Positions 1-9,058 of a stretch of 64,000 nucleotides of DNA are shown one piece after another. This DNA is from Chara braunii (Eukaryota; Streptophyta; Charophyceae; Charales; Characeae). Made by a program: the position numbers and the translations under genes. Numbering within the stretch: position 1 is the stretch's first letter; each line of letters begins with the position of its first letter. The stretch spans positions 3,711,294 to 3,775,293 of the forward strand of contig BFEA01000065.1 of assembly GCA_003427395.1 (NCBI GenBank). Direction: 5' to 3'. The notes below the pieces were generated by a model. That model was not told the DNA's origin and ran no database searches. It worked only from the letters and a program-made list of their open reading frames with translations.

Positions 1-285
1 CTCACTCCGGCAAGACTGACTGCAGCGGAGCCACCATCTCTGCTGCTGCTATACCATACTCCCATCCTGCCAGCTAGCCCCCCCACTGGTAGGACGCGTG
101 ATAACCCACCATCTTCTCCTACTCGCCTTATTCACTTGACTAGACCCCCCAATCAATCCCGTGCTCCCTACTCCAGCAAGACTTACTGCAGCAGAGCCAC
201 CATCTCTACTACTGTTGTGCTCTATTCTCATCCTACCAGCTAGCCCACTCACTAGTAGGACGTGTGATACCCCACCATCTTTTTT
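1..285. repeat. Two-copy tandem repeat, about 166-bp unit
   Basis: The block starting at 4 (actccggcaagact) recurs at 170 (actccagcaagact) and similarity runs for about 115 bases, through a gtaggacg motif, to about 285. The offset is 166 bp. No credible coding frame crosses it. The first copy starts at the window edge, so the array may continue to the left. Confidence 0.8.
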
Positions 286-298
286 CCAAACCCAACAG

Positions 299-390
299 TG
301 CAACAGTTCTGTCTTTGTCATCGAAAGGGAGGTCCCGGAAGACCACCAAGTGCAACAGTTTTGTCTTTGTCATCGAAAGGGAGGTCCCAG
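299..390. repeat. Two-copy tandem repeat, 52-bp unit
   Basis: A segment beginning tgcaacagtt at 299 is repeated at 351. Both copies contain the same ctttgtcatcgaaagg stretch and differ at only a few bases. The short, near-identical tandem duplication lies between two larger tandem repeats. Confidence 0.8.
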
Positions 391-410
391 GTACGTTCTA
401 ATGAAGTCAG

Positions 411-1205
411 TTGACCACGGTCGGTACCCATCGAGACTCTGCTCAATGCCAATCGCATCCGTGCTCAACCACCCCCATCCGAACCCCCTTCACCCTCCCC
501 AACTCCGTCCTAGTAAAGGGTTCGAAAGACCATATCCTCAACACGAGCCGAACACAATCCTCATCCTGCAATCTCCTGCCCCCTCGGAGATTCCAGTCCT
601 CGTCTTCGAAAGGGTAAGCCAGCGCTGCCTGAGGCCAATCGCACCAGGATGATCCCTCATCAGCCGGTACCCATCCGGCAACTAAAGTTGCCTGATGCCA
701 ATTGCATCTAATGAAAGATCCCCCAACCGGTACCCCTTAGGCGACCTGATTCAACCCTCTCTCTGTCCTCATGAAGAGTCATCTCATGCCCTTTGCCCTC
801 CACCTTGAACAGATCCCCCAAAACCCAACAGAACCTCCACTCACCTATCCCCCCTTCACCTCCCCAACTCCGTCCTAGTAAAGAGTTCGAAAGACCATAT
901 CCTCAACAAGAGCCAGGCACAATCCTCATCCTGCAATGTCCTGCCCCCTCGGAAATTCCAGTCTCCGTCTTCAAGGGAGTGAGCCAGCGCTGCCTGAGGC
1001 CAATCGCACTAGAGTAAACCCTCATCAGTCGGTACCCATCCGACAACCAAAGCTGCCCGACGCCAATCGCATCCAATGAATGTTCCCCTAGCCGGTACCC
1101 CTCAGACAACCCCGATGCCACCCTCTCTCCGTACTCACAAAGAATCATCTCATGCCCTTTGCCTACCATCTTGGACAGATCCCCCAAAAACTCAACAGAA
1201 CCGCC
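411..1205. repeat. Tandem duplication, about 365-bp unit
   Basis: Landmarks recur at a constant 365-bp spacing: aactccgtcctagtaaag at 501 and 866, a cggtacccatccg block at about 663 and 1028, and a catgccctttgcc block at about 787 and 1152. A third partial match (ggtacccatcgagactc) lies at 423. The unit is moderately diverged. The open frames across it are duplicated along with it and contain no recognisable domain. Confidence 0.8.
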
Positions 1206-3450
1206 CCATACGAATTTACGAAATTTTAGAACCGAATTTTATCCAATTATTTGAGACCATCTTAGACAAAACCCTCAAAAAAATAGTCGTGAGGCCCACA
1301 GAAACTAGAAACAAATGTGGACTGAACACAAGATTGAAGATCCATTGAGAAACAACCACAACTTCGTGTAAGATTAAGAACAAAACTGCACGTAAGAATT
1401 TCCAATTTGAACCTGCTAAGTAGAAGGAGGGGAGGTGGAGGCCGTCAGTCCTCATATAAAAACGCGGCAGACCTCAAACCCCCTCATGCTAGGGTGACAG
1501 GGCGCCATCGCTACCCCAGAACCGGTCCACCTTGTTCTCACGGAAAGAAGTGTCTTCCACCCTCGACCACTCCTCAAAGTCATCAAGCCCCACAGTTACA
1601 GGGGAACACCCCCGGCCATGACTTCGTCGAATCCACTGGTTATGCCGCACTAATGGCATAACTCCCCAAGCCTCAAGCTCCTACCCAGGTTACAGAGCCT
1701 CAACTCAGCAGCGGCCTGAGTCGTCCCAGCAGAATCCTCCTGACCTACCATCCATAACCAACCATCCAACCACCTAGCAGATCCAGAACACCCTAAACCG
1801 ATGCACCATCCTGAGGGAAAACAAAACAGATTCGAAGTTAACCATAATAGAAATCAATTAGGTTTGCAGGCACAGGTTTTGTCGAGTAGAGATTAGTCAA
1901 ACGAAGATTAGGGAAATTAATAACTCTTACCTAGAACATCTCTTAGAAGTTTTAAGGTTTTATGAATTAAAAAAATGAGATTTATGAAATCTATCTAGGG
2001 TGTCCAAATTGGACTCATGAATATCTAAAATCAAGAGGATAATCCTGATCGTGGTTAAGATCGTTGTTAAGAACAGCAAAATTACGTCAAAAATTATGAA
2101 CTTAACAAAAACAGAACCTGATTTATGATTTTCAATTTAACAAGTGAACTCAGAGGATAAAAAGTATTTTGATGATAAGATCAGAGGAAACGATCAGAAA
2201 ACAATCAGAGTACAATCATCAAAAGAAGCAATAAAAAAACAATTAGAGTACAATCAGACAATTCACAATCAGAGTGTTAAGAAATTTCGGAAATTATCTC
2301 CGACTGTAGACTTCAAATTATCAAGAAACCAGGCGACGCGTGGGCAGAATCCTAATCCACTAATACCAGATTCCCGTCCCTTCTTCCTCAACTCAACCAC
2401 TTACCCCTCTCAAACCTTACCCCTGCATCTTTGGGGAAAGAAGGACTACCTCCCTCCCACTGCTAGCATCTAGGCTCGAAGCAAAGCTAACACCAAAGAT
2501 ATAAACGGCCATCTTCAATCCCTCAAGGGAAATGAAAACAGTGTGACACCCCTCGCCAAACCTGTCAACGAGTTGCCACAAGGGGTTCAAGCTACCCTAA
2601 CTCTAGCTTTTCCATACTGTTGAGGAAGGGGGACGAATATATGAACACAAGACAAGAGCAGCAGGCCCCACCTACCTGGCTGCCCTTCCCCATCACCGAA
2701 CTCTCTCGTGCCTTACCTTCTCTCGCCTCGTGTCCATGCGTCTTCACCCCTTCACGTCGCCTGACTCTTCGAATTAGATAAGATGTCGCTAAGGATCTAC
2801 GCGATGGCCAGTTTTAACCTCCACACCATTCACCAACTCAACCTGTATGCTCCCTCCCATCCCCGCACCGCACAGCCGCAACATCGCGCCGCCCTGTGCG
2901 GCAGCGACACCTACGCCCTCAACCACACAATCACGACACTCATCCCACCACCTCCCGCCAAGCATCGCCGCGCGCCAGCTTCACCATGAAGGACAGGCGC
3001 CAGCACCACCATGAACGACAACTCGCTCCCACATCGCACCCTCGACCGCCACCGCTCCGACCCGTCCTACGCATGCAGCGCTCAGCGCTGCGCCCATCTG
3101 CTCTACTGGAAGATTCATGCTCATGTTCGAATGGAAGAAGCGGTAATTAGAATCTAATGGTAATTAGAATCATTAGATCATTGACAATCTTGTTTTACTG
3201 CTTTTGGTTGGTGATATTTGTTTGTTACCTGGCTTGGATTTCGCTAGATCAGATTAGGGGTGCTTAATAGTGGAGGTTTGGAGAAGAAGGGGTGGATTAG
3301 GATTTAAGCTTCTTAAAAATAGGGAATGCTATTTTTGTTTTAAGGGTTGGGATTGGGATTGGTTGTCATGACCTTGTGGGGCTGCGGTCAGTAGGGATAG
3401 GCTTGGCCGAGAGTGCCTTGCTTAGCCCGTCTGGCTGGCCGCAGCAAATG
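1206..3450. other. Unassigned intergenic stretch
   Basis: I see no coding region with recognisable domains here. Positions 1800-2300 are AT-rich. Positions 2540-3150 are GC-richer, with short His/Pro-rich open frames that look like chance. A small direct repeat (taatggtaattagaatc) lies near 3145-3175. Nothing here resembles the mobile elements found elsewhere in the window. Confidence 0.5.
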
Positions 3451-3499
3451 ATGTAATATGATATCTGCTTCGTTAAAAAGAAAAAAGAAAAAAAGAAAA

Positions 3500-3532
3500 A
3501 AATCAAATCAAATCAAATCAAATCAAATCAGA
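3500..3532. repeat. Microsatellite (AATCA)n
   Basis: About six perfect copies of AATCA follow an A/G-rich run. Simple sequence. Confidence 0.9.
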
Positions 3533-3652
3533 TTAAAAAAAAATTTGGTGCACCCACTGCAGGTAAACAACTGGGGGCCAAGTCCAACTAAGGTAGGTAC
3601 CGGGGGCTTAGGCCTTGGTTTCAAGTACGCAGCAGTACGCAGCGGCTCTTGC

Positions 3653-3692
3653 CATCTCATCTCATCTCATCTCATCTCATCTCATCTCATCT
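3653..3692. repeat. Microsatellite (ATCTC)n
   Basis: About eight uninterrupted copies of the pentamer. It has the same purine/pyrimidine character as the AATCA array 120 bp upstream. Confidence 0.95.
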
Positions 3693-3765
3693 GAACATCT
3701 CACGGCCTCACTGTGGCCGTTTCCAAAAACACTCGAAAAAAAGGAAGAATAAAATGAAAAAGGCC

Positions 3766-3862
3766 CCCTACCTTTCTTCCCCCGAATTCCCCCAAATATA
3801 ACGCACGGTCATTATATTGAGAATGAAAGATACCCCAAAGAAGGTAGTGGGACCTCTGGCTC
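3766..3862. repeat. Diverged relative of the foldback element at 4860-5013
   Basis: The stretch has a ccttcttccccgaa-like start, then ataacgcacggtc, then gataccccaaa and gtgggacc. It matches, in the same order, the reverse complement of 5000-5095, the outer part of the right side of the inverted repeat near 5 kb. This suggests a second, partial member of a small repeat family. Similarity was judged by eye. Confidence 0.45.
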
Positions 3863-4070
3863 CGCCTCGATCTGACCTGTGTTATAATAAGGACGTCATG
3901 ATTTGACAAAAACAAAAACAAAAAAAACCAAAAAAAAGACTTTGCTCCAGGCCCAAGCTCCCACTACTACGGTAGTAGTAGCAAAGAATAAACAGATACT
4001 GACCGTAGATATGGGGAGCATGAGAAAAGGCAATTAGCATTGCGGGATAAAAGGCGGACCAGCAAAACAG
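3863..4070. other. Unassigned A-rich stretch
   Basis: No gene or recognisable element. It is A-rich, with an imperfect ctactactacggtagtagtag palindrome near 3960-3982. Confidence 0.5.
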
Positions 4071-4086
4071 AAAGAAAAAAGGAAAA

Positions 4087-4240
4087 GAATCGACGACAAT
4101 CTGAAGAGATTCTAGCCTACAGCGGGGAAAAAGCGAAAGAAAAAAAACGAAAGAATCGACGGCAATCTGAAGAGATTCTAGTCTAGAGGGGAAAAAAAAA
4201 AAGAAAAGAAAGAATCGACGGCAATCTGAAGAGATTCTGA
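4087..4240. repeat. Three-copy tandem repeat, about 60-66-bp unit
   Basis: The segment gaatcgacggcaatctgaag recurs at 4087, 4153 and 4212 (the first copy has one substitution). Copies are separated by A/G-rich linkers of slightly different length, giving periods of 66 and 59 bp. Confidence 0.9.
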
Positions 4241-4299
4241 CCGCAGATAAGGAGAGATATCAGGCCGACCAGCAACCGAAAACCAGCAAAACCAAATCG

Positions 4300-4845
4300 A
4301 TGGCAATCTTTTTTTTTTTTTTTTTTTTTTAAACTACACTATGTTCTTCTCTCAAATTCTTTTTCGGAATTTCAGAAAGAATTGTAGAATTTCGGAAAAA
4401 TTTATATATATATATATTTTTTTTTTTTTCGCCTTTCACTAGCGCTGCCACTACTCAGACTATATAGAGGGGGGACCCCTGCGCCTACCATGGTAGGGTG
4501 CGGAATTTATTACTTACTTTCGCGAAGAGCATAGCACGCACAGTGAGCATACTCACACTATTAGCTCTATCTTACATGCATCGGACCTCATTTTACAGGA
4601 AGACCGGGACGCATCTGACCGCAAGTACGTCCATAAACAAGTATAAAAAAGTCCTTGAGTTCGTGTGCGTATATACCCGCACGCTGGACTTTGCTGGATG
4701 TATCTGACCGAAACTGGGGCTTCGTTTGCACGCATCTGACCGGGATACGTCCGAGGATTTTTTTTTTTTTTGTGTTGGGGAAAAACGTCCCAGGATCGAG
4801 TCCACGACGTCCTACCTTCTTCACCTGAAAACGAGGTATGGTCAT
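4300..4845. other. T-tract, TA-dinucleotide and catctgaccg-repeat stretch
   Basis: It contains a T-run at about 4309-4330, a short (TA)n near 4402-4418 and three or four copies of a catctgaccg motif between 4610 and 4742. No gene is supported. Confidence 0.55.
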
Positions 4846-4859
4846 GACACCTGGGCCGA

Positions 4860-5013
4860 GGTCCCATTAGCAAAGAGGATCGGATCGAATGCCTGAATGT
4901 GGACGTGTTTTACGCAGAGATGCAGAAAAGCAGTTCAATCTCGATTTCCTGCACCTCTCGACAAACACGTCCAGATTCGGGCATTCGATCCGATCCACTT
5001 TGCTAGTGGGACC
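4860..5013. repeat. Long hairpin / foldback element
   Basis: The arms at about 4860-4927 and 4945-5013 are inverted copies with only a few mismatches, around a loop of about 17 bases. Both arms contain ggatcggatcgaatgcc and ggacgtgttt (read on opposite strands). Weaker inverted similarity extends outward to about 4810 and 5095. It could be a foldback MITE or a precursor-like RNA hairpin. I see no clear target duplication. Confidence 0.75.
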
Positions 5014-5099
5014 ACGCCCCTGTATTTGGGGTATCTTGCAGTCTAAGTACAGCATCAAGGACCGCACGTTGTGTTCGGGCGAAGAAGGGTTACCGTAGT

Positions 5100-6232
5100 G
5101 TGGTGCGAGTACCTACGGCTGCCCTCGCTAACAGGGAACATGAAAAAATAAAAAATTAAAAACACAGAAAAAGGGCCCCCCTTCTTTTTACGTTTTTTCG
5201 TCGTTGTTTTTTTTCCTTTTCGTTTCCCCCCCCTTTTTGGTTCCCTCCCTTTCCCAATCGCCACATGGAGGCGAGGAACCGCCGTTGTCAGCCCAGTCTG
5301 CAGCTGTTTCTCAGAAAGGAAAGCTCTTTTAAACAGGGCAACTTTCCTAATTCTGCCTCCCTGTCATCATAGCCGAATACGAGAGAGGGCAACTTTTTGA
5401 GTGCGGCACGGTTCGAGTGAATCACACACACAGTAATTTTTTTTTTTTTTTTTTTTGTCCCTTAAAATTCAAGCAGCCAGTAGTAGCCGATGAGCAGATG
5501 GGCTGTGGGTACGCGGGGATGTTTTTACTCCGGGTTCGTTGTGGGTGATTGTTTTTTTCCGCCGCCCTCTTTTCCGTATTTCATATCGACTCAGAGTCTT
5601 TGCTTCCCTGTACAAAAAGGAGTTTTCTGGTAATAAAAGGAAATTATAGAATTTTTTTTTTTTTTTACCACTGATTACGTGCGAATGTCGTCGTTTTTTT
5701 TTTTTTTTACCACTCACTGCTTGCGTCACTTGCTTCAAAATAGAAAGCAGAATTTGCGAGTTACTGGCTTGACTTCACTCCCACCACAGGACTTTTCTGA
5801 CCGAATCTGGCCGTATTTGCGGCTAGGTGTGTTTCTCGGAGGGTGGTCCCAACTGCCTCGATTCGGAGATACGAGCCGCAGATCACACGGATGGATGGCC
5901 AGTGTTTCCTTTCGTTTTTTTTTTTTTTTTTTTTTTTTTCCCCGTAGTCCAACGAGCAAGTGCGACCTCGCACCCAAATTGCCAATTCTGGGTACGCGCT
6001 CGTGATTGTATGAGTTCGCGCACAAAGCGCACGTACTTGCGAGTTGAGCACGTGCTTTGTCTCAGTTCGTGCACAAACCGTGCGATTGAGGGGCTCACCG
6101 CACCCTGCTCTCGCAACAACAACAAAAAAAAAAGAACGACTGCATCTACCTCAAAAATTGGCGAGATCCATCCGCTGCTATCCGTAGGGATGCATTTTGC
6201 AATTTTCTGCAGGAACATGCGCGCACTTGAAG

Positions 6233-6264
<32 letters not shown>

Positions 6265-6300
6265 CCTTGGGACACTCTAAGGTTTTTCTTTTCCAAACGG
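5100..6300. other. T-tract-rich intergenic stretch
   Basis: Long T-runs occur near 5438-5457, 5652-5666, 5694-5709, 5914-5939 and 6236-6264, separated by unique-looking sequence. Open frames here read as runs of Phe or Lys through the homopolymers and are not genes. The tracts may be tails of old minus-strand retroposons, but I could not pair them with target duplications. Confidence 0.5.
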
Positions 6301-6317
6301 CCCTTGCACACGCATGA

Positions 6318-6415
6318 ACTGTTGAAATACAGACCCGAGCTCGAAGCCTGATGTACTCAGACTAACAAACGGTACTTCTGAATTACCTAGGGCCGTTCAG
6401 CTCAATCATGATATC
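6318..6415 (+). mobile_element. SINE fragment, 3' part
   Basis: It begins with ctgttgaaatacagac, as in the adjacent longer SINE, and continues to the family's end motif, a ggccgttcagctcaat stretch followed by gatatct. The tRNA-like 5' half with the A box is missing. It lies directly upstream of a fuller copy at 6424, so the two form a head-to-tail pair. Confidence 0.6.
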
Positions 6416-6423
6416 TCTCTCTC

Positions 6424-6567
6424 TTACCCAAGAGCCTACCGTAACTCAGTGGGTACACCAATAAACTGTTGAAATACAGACCTGTGTTCGAATCCGGACG
6501 ATGGAATTCGATGAGTAAAATCAACTACTAATGAATTGTTTGGGGCCGGTCAGCTCAATGATAATAT
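6424..6567 (+). mobile_element. tRNA-derived SINE, left part (split by LINE-B)
   Basis: It carries a pol III A-box-like segment (taactcagtgggta) and, about 45 bp on, a B-box-like segment (tgttcgaatcc), arranged as in a tRNA. A family-specific tail ending ggccggtcagctcaat follows. The anticodon-arm region reads ctgttgaaatacag. The element is cut at 6567 by a minus-strand LINE, and its remaining 3' end continues at 8677. Other copies of the family lie at 33836-34032 and 35421-35520. Confidence 0.75.
6554..6567. repeat. Left target-site duplication of LINE-B (14 bp)
   Basis: ctcaatgataatat at 6554-6567 is repeated exactly at 8663-8676. The two copies bracket the LINE-B insert and lie inside the SINE tail. 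Confidence 0.85.
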
Positions 6568-8662
6568 TTTTTTTTTTAGTTTTTTTTTTTAAGTTTTTTT
6601 TTTAAACAGCAACACATCACATTATATCAAATCAGACGACAAGAGGCCGGGGACCTCACAATTCAACCCGGAGTTATCCTGGCAGCATCAGCCAGTTTCG
6701 CTTATGGTCTCAGCAGAACTGAGAGCCCATTTACCATAAACTTTCCCTCCCATAATCTCACAGACTGAACTTTAGCCTAAATCTCTGTACTTGTTGGACA
6801 AACCATGCATCCAAAATACTATCCAAAGCTACCCTCCCAGCTACTATCTCCTACCTTGATCTGTCTACAAGGAACTGGAAATGCTACACCCCCCACACCG
6901 TCTAATACGACGACCGAGCCTCCACGGCTCAGTGGAAGAACATTCCTTATTACCCCACACTCTGTTACTACTTGGCCCACTACGGCCCTACCGACCGAGT
7001 AGTCTGGTCCCCTAGCTTCCCTCCCCCTCTACTACCTTGAACCCTAGCTATTATTCAATCCCTGACTAATCTACATCGAATAAAGCCACTTTGAGAGCAC
7101 CAACCCTCTGGTTGAATGTACTCCAGCCAGCTGATTGCCCTTTGCCAACGACCTCAAGAACCACCAGAGCTTCCTCTTTGGACCCCTGCCACTGTTGACT
7201 TTCCTGCGCAAATCTGCTTGGATCGCTCTCCTCAGACCCCGTTTGATGCCAACTTTGATCTCTCTGTCCGAATAAGGGCGATGTTCAAACCTGGATCTAT
7301 TTCTGTCCGCCCATATCACCGAGCAGATCACAGCTCTGGCGACGTGAGCCACATACGCCCATCCTTTCAACCCTGTCTGCTCATCACCCACAAACCCCAG
7401 CAAGACCCATCTTTCATTCCACTCCACCCCTTCCCCTCCAAATCTTCCCCAGTGGTCTTCCCACCACCTCCAAACCCTTCTCGACGCGGGACAGTCTCAC
7501 CACAAATGTTTGGTGGACTCAAAGGGCCAGGTACATCGTGTGCAGCTCATAGCGGTTTCCATTCCCCTGCTGCAGACCCAAACAGCAGACGGAGTAACCA
7601 GCAGAGACAACATCCATAGAAGGCTTGCTTGTTTGAGGGCCGGCAGATTCAACAATGTACTCCACAGAGTTTCAAAATGTTTTTCCTTTCCTTGCAAATC
7701 TTCCATCAGCACTGCACTCCATCTGGCAACAGCCACTGACGCTGGAGATCTCCCTCTCCGCTCGGCCAGCTTGTAGGAAAGTCCCGTTGTGAAGTTAGAG
7801 AGGTCCATGGCCCGGTCATTGGGACTCCCTGACGTGCTGCCTTTCCAGCTCCATGCCACTGGGTCAATAGCCAAGTAGCGGAGGGGGACTTTGCCCACCC
7901 ACCTGGAGGACAGCCTTCTCCCTCTCCCATTCAACCTATGGATCACCCTTGCTTGAGGGGGGTTCGACCACTGTCTGATTGTTTCCTCCTCACCCTGGAC
8001 CAATGCTGCCGATTGATCAGATACCACCCACTTGCGAACCTCCGTGAAACCGCTACTCGTCAGACCCAGTAACTCCCATAACTCAACCCTTCCTTCTGTC
8101 GGCGGAGGGATGTACCAAGCACCTACCGGGTCCGTTCCTTCCGGGCCCAGTAGAGCTTTCCATTCTTCTGGTATCGCCCGCAGAACCCTCCTCCAGTGCT
8201 CTTCTGAGTGCCATAAGCCTGGGAGCGACCTATGGACCTCACTAAATGGTTTCCAACTACCCAGCAAATCGGACCAGAGATCCGCAATTCTAGACACTCC
8301 CCTTTGGATCCAGATTTTCCCGAATGAGCCTGGAGAAGAGTCGGCCCGTAGGAGGGATCCATCTTCTTCCCGAATAAACTGGTTCTCAAATAAGCATTGG
8401 CGGAGGACCTCCTCTTTCGTCGCTGGGGGGGTCTGTACTTCTGGCGGATGTTGAATACACGCCCTTCGAACTGCGTCCCAAAACTCTGAATGCAGTTTCT
8501 TCTTTGCAAAGGACCTCACAAAAAAACACATCCAAACGTCCTCCGCTCTGGATAACTGCCACTCCCTCATCAAGATTCTCTCGGCAAGTAGAACCCAGTC
8601 CTCTTTTATTTCTGCCGTCGTCCTTTAAAAAAATGATGATATCTCTAGGCCAGCCAAACGAC
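6568..8662 (-). mobile_element. LINE-B, 5'-truncated L1-type retrotransposon
   Basis: On the minus strand it starts near 8662 and ends in an A-rich tail (the T-runs at 6568-6604 on the plus strand). Its 3' UTR at about 6640-6700 carries the family tail motif (aactccgggttgaatt, then the gaggtccccggcctc hairpin) seen in the other LINEs here. A 14-bp perfect target duplication flanks it. Only the C-terminal half of ORF2 is present. The region 8620-8662 next to the 5' end is SINE-tail-like sequence, so the exact 5' junction inside the target duplication is less certain than the 3' one. Confidence 0.85.
7071..8620 (-). pseudogene. LINE-B ORF2 C-terminal half (post-RT region and zf-RVT-like zinc module)
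   Basis: One minus-strand frame runs from an EDWVLL segment near 8605 to a stop at 7071, interrupted by a single in-frame TGA at 7497-7499 where the related LINE-A has Trp (HLWWDC). It aligns along its length with the C-terminal part of LINE-A ORF2, with shared blocks EEVLRQCLFEN, LLGSWKPF, RGVS.IADLWS and ERWVLLGFV. Near 7490-7535 it has the SCTRC...STKHLW(W)DCP pattern of the zf-RVT family, a zinc-binding domain C-terminal to plant L1 reverse transcriptases. The endonuclease and reverse transcriptase domains are absent because of 5' truncation. With one stop and no obvious frameshift it is the least decayed LINE coding segment here, suggesting recent insertion. Confidence 0.85.
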
Positions 8663-8691
8663 CTCAATGATAATATCTCAAGGCCGTCGTC

Positions 8692-8730
<39 letters not shown>

Positions 8731-8731
8731 C
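8663..8731 (+). mobile_element. SINE right part, with right LINE-B target duplication
   Basis: It starts with the 14-bp duplicate (8663-8676) and continues with the SINE 3' end (ctcaaggccgtcgtccttt) and an A-run to 8727. Joined to 6424-6567 it completes one SINE copy. Confidence 0.7.
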
Positions 8732-8789
8732 AAGGCCAGGCCCCAAAAAAAAAAAAAAAAAAAAAAGGGGGGGGGGGGGGGGGGGGGGG
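8696..8789. repeat. Homopolymer block: poly-A, poly-A, poly-G
   Basis: An A-run lies at 8696-8727, a second A-run at 8745-8766, and a run of 23 G at 8767-8789. Open frames reading through it (poly-Lys, poly-Gly, poly-Phe) are artefacts. Runs this long are also where base-calling and assembly errors concentrate. Confidence 0.95.
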
Positions 8790-8857
8790 AAGGGGTTCGT
8801 TTCCACAGTGGTGTGGCTGATTCCTGCTCGAAGGTACTTGTACAAACCTTGACACAT

Positions 8858-8918
8858 ACAGCAGCTCCCCGGTGCGCTGTTGATATAGGGCCCCGGTGTG
8901 CTGTTGATATAGGGCCTG
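8858..8918. repeat. Short tandem repeat, about 25-bp unit
   Basis: ccccggtgygctgttgatat occurs twice in a row immediately left of the H1 MITE. It supplies the ATA target duplication of that element. Confidence 0.75.
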
Positions 8919-9026
8919 GCTGCACTACTTTCCACATGCACAAACGACAAAGCAATGTATCTTTCCATGTTCTAGCCGTGGATTCAGTCTCATTTTGCAC
9001 ATTTGGAGGGAAGTGCAGCGATGCCC
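8913..9026. mobile_element. MITE family H1, copy 1 (114 bp, TSD ATA)
   Basis: The ends are imperfect terminal inverted repeats of about 36 bp beginning GGGCCTGGCTGCACTACT. The interior shares a ggaaagatacattg-like core (tgtatctttccatg) with the copies at 20436 and 35026. The trinucleotide ATA is present on both sides (8910-8912 and 9027-9029). No coding capacity. A 3-bp duplication and GGG/CCC termini fit PIF/Harbinger-like elements, but no transposase is visible to confirm this. Confidence 0.8.
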
Positions 9027-9058
9027 ATAGGGAGGGAGTGACGGGTGAAAGGAGTTCA

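Noticed and set aside
2783-3150. Possible host gene with His/Pro-rich product
   Set aside because: Short overlapping frames, biased composition, and no start context, domain or splice evidence.
5679-6351. Long open frames rich in Phe or Lys across T- and A-runs (also 8504-9268, 54378-55344)
   Set aside because: They exist only because homopolymers contain no stops. There is no domain and no consistent composition outside the runs.
6424-6500. A functional tRNA gene
   Set aside because: The A and B boxes are present, but the arms do not fold as a complete cloverleaf and the segment continues into a dispersed repeat tail, so SINE is the better reading.
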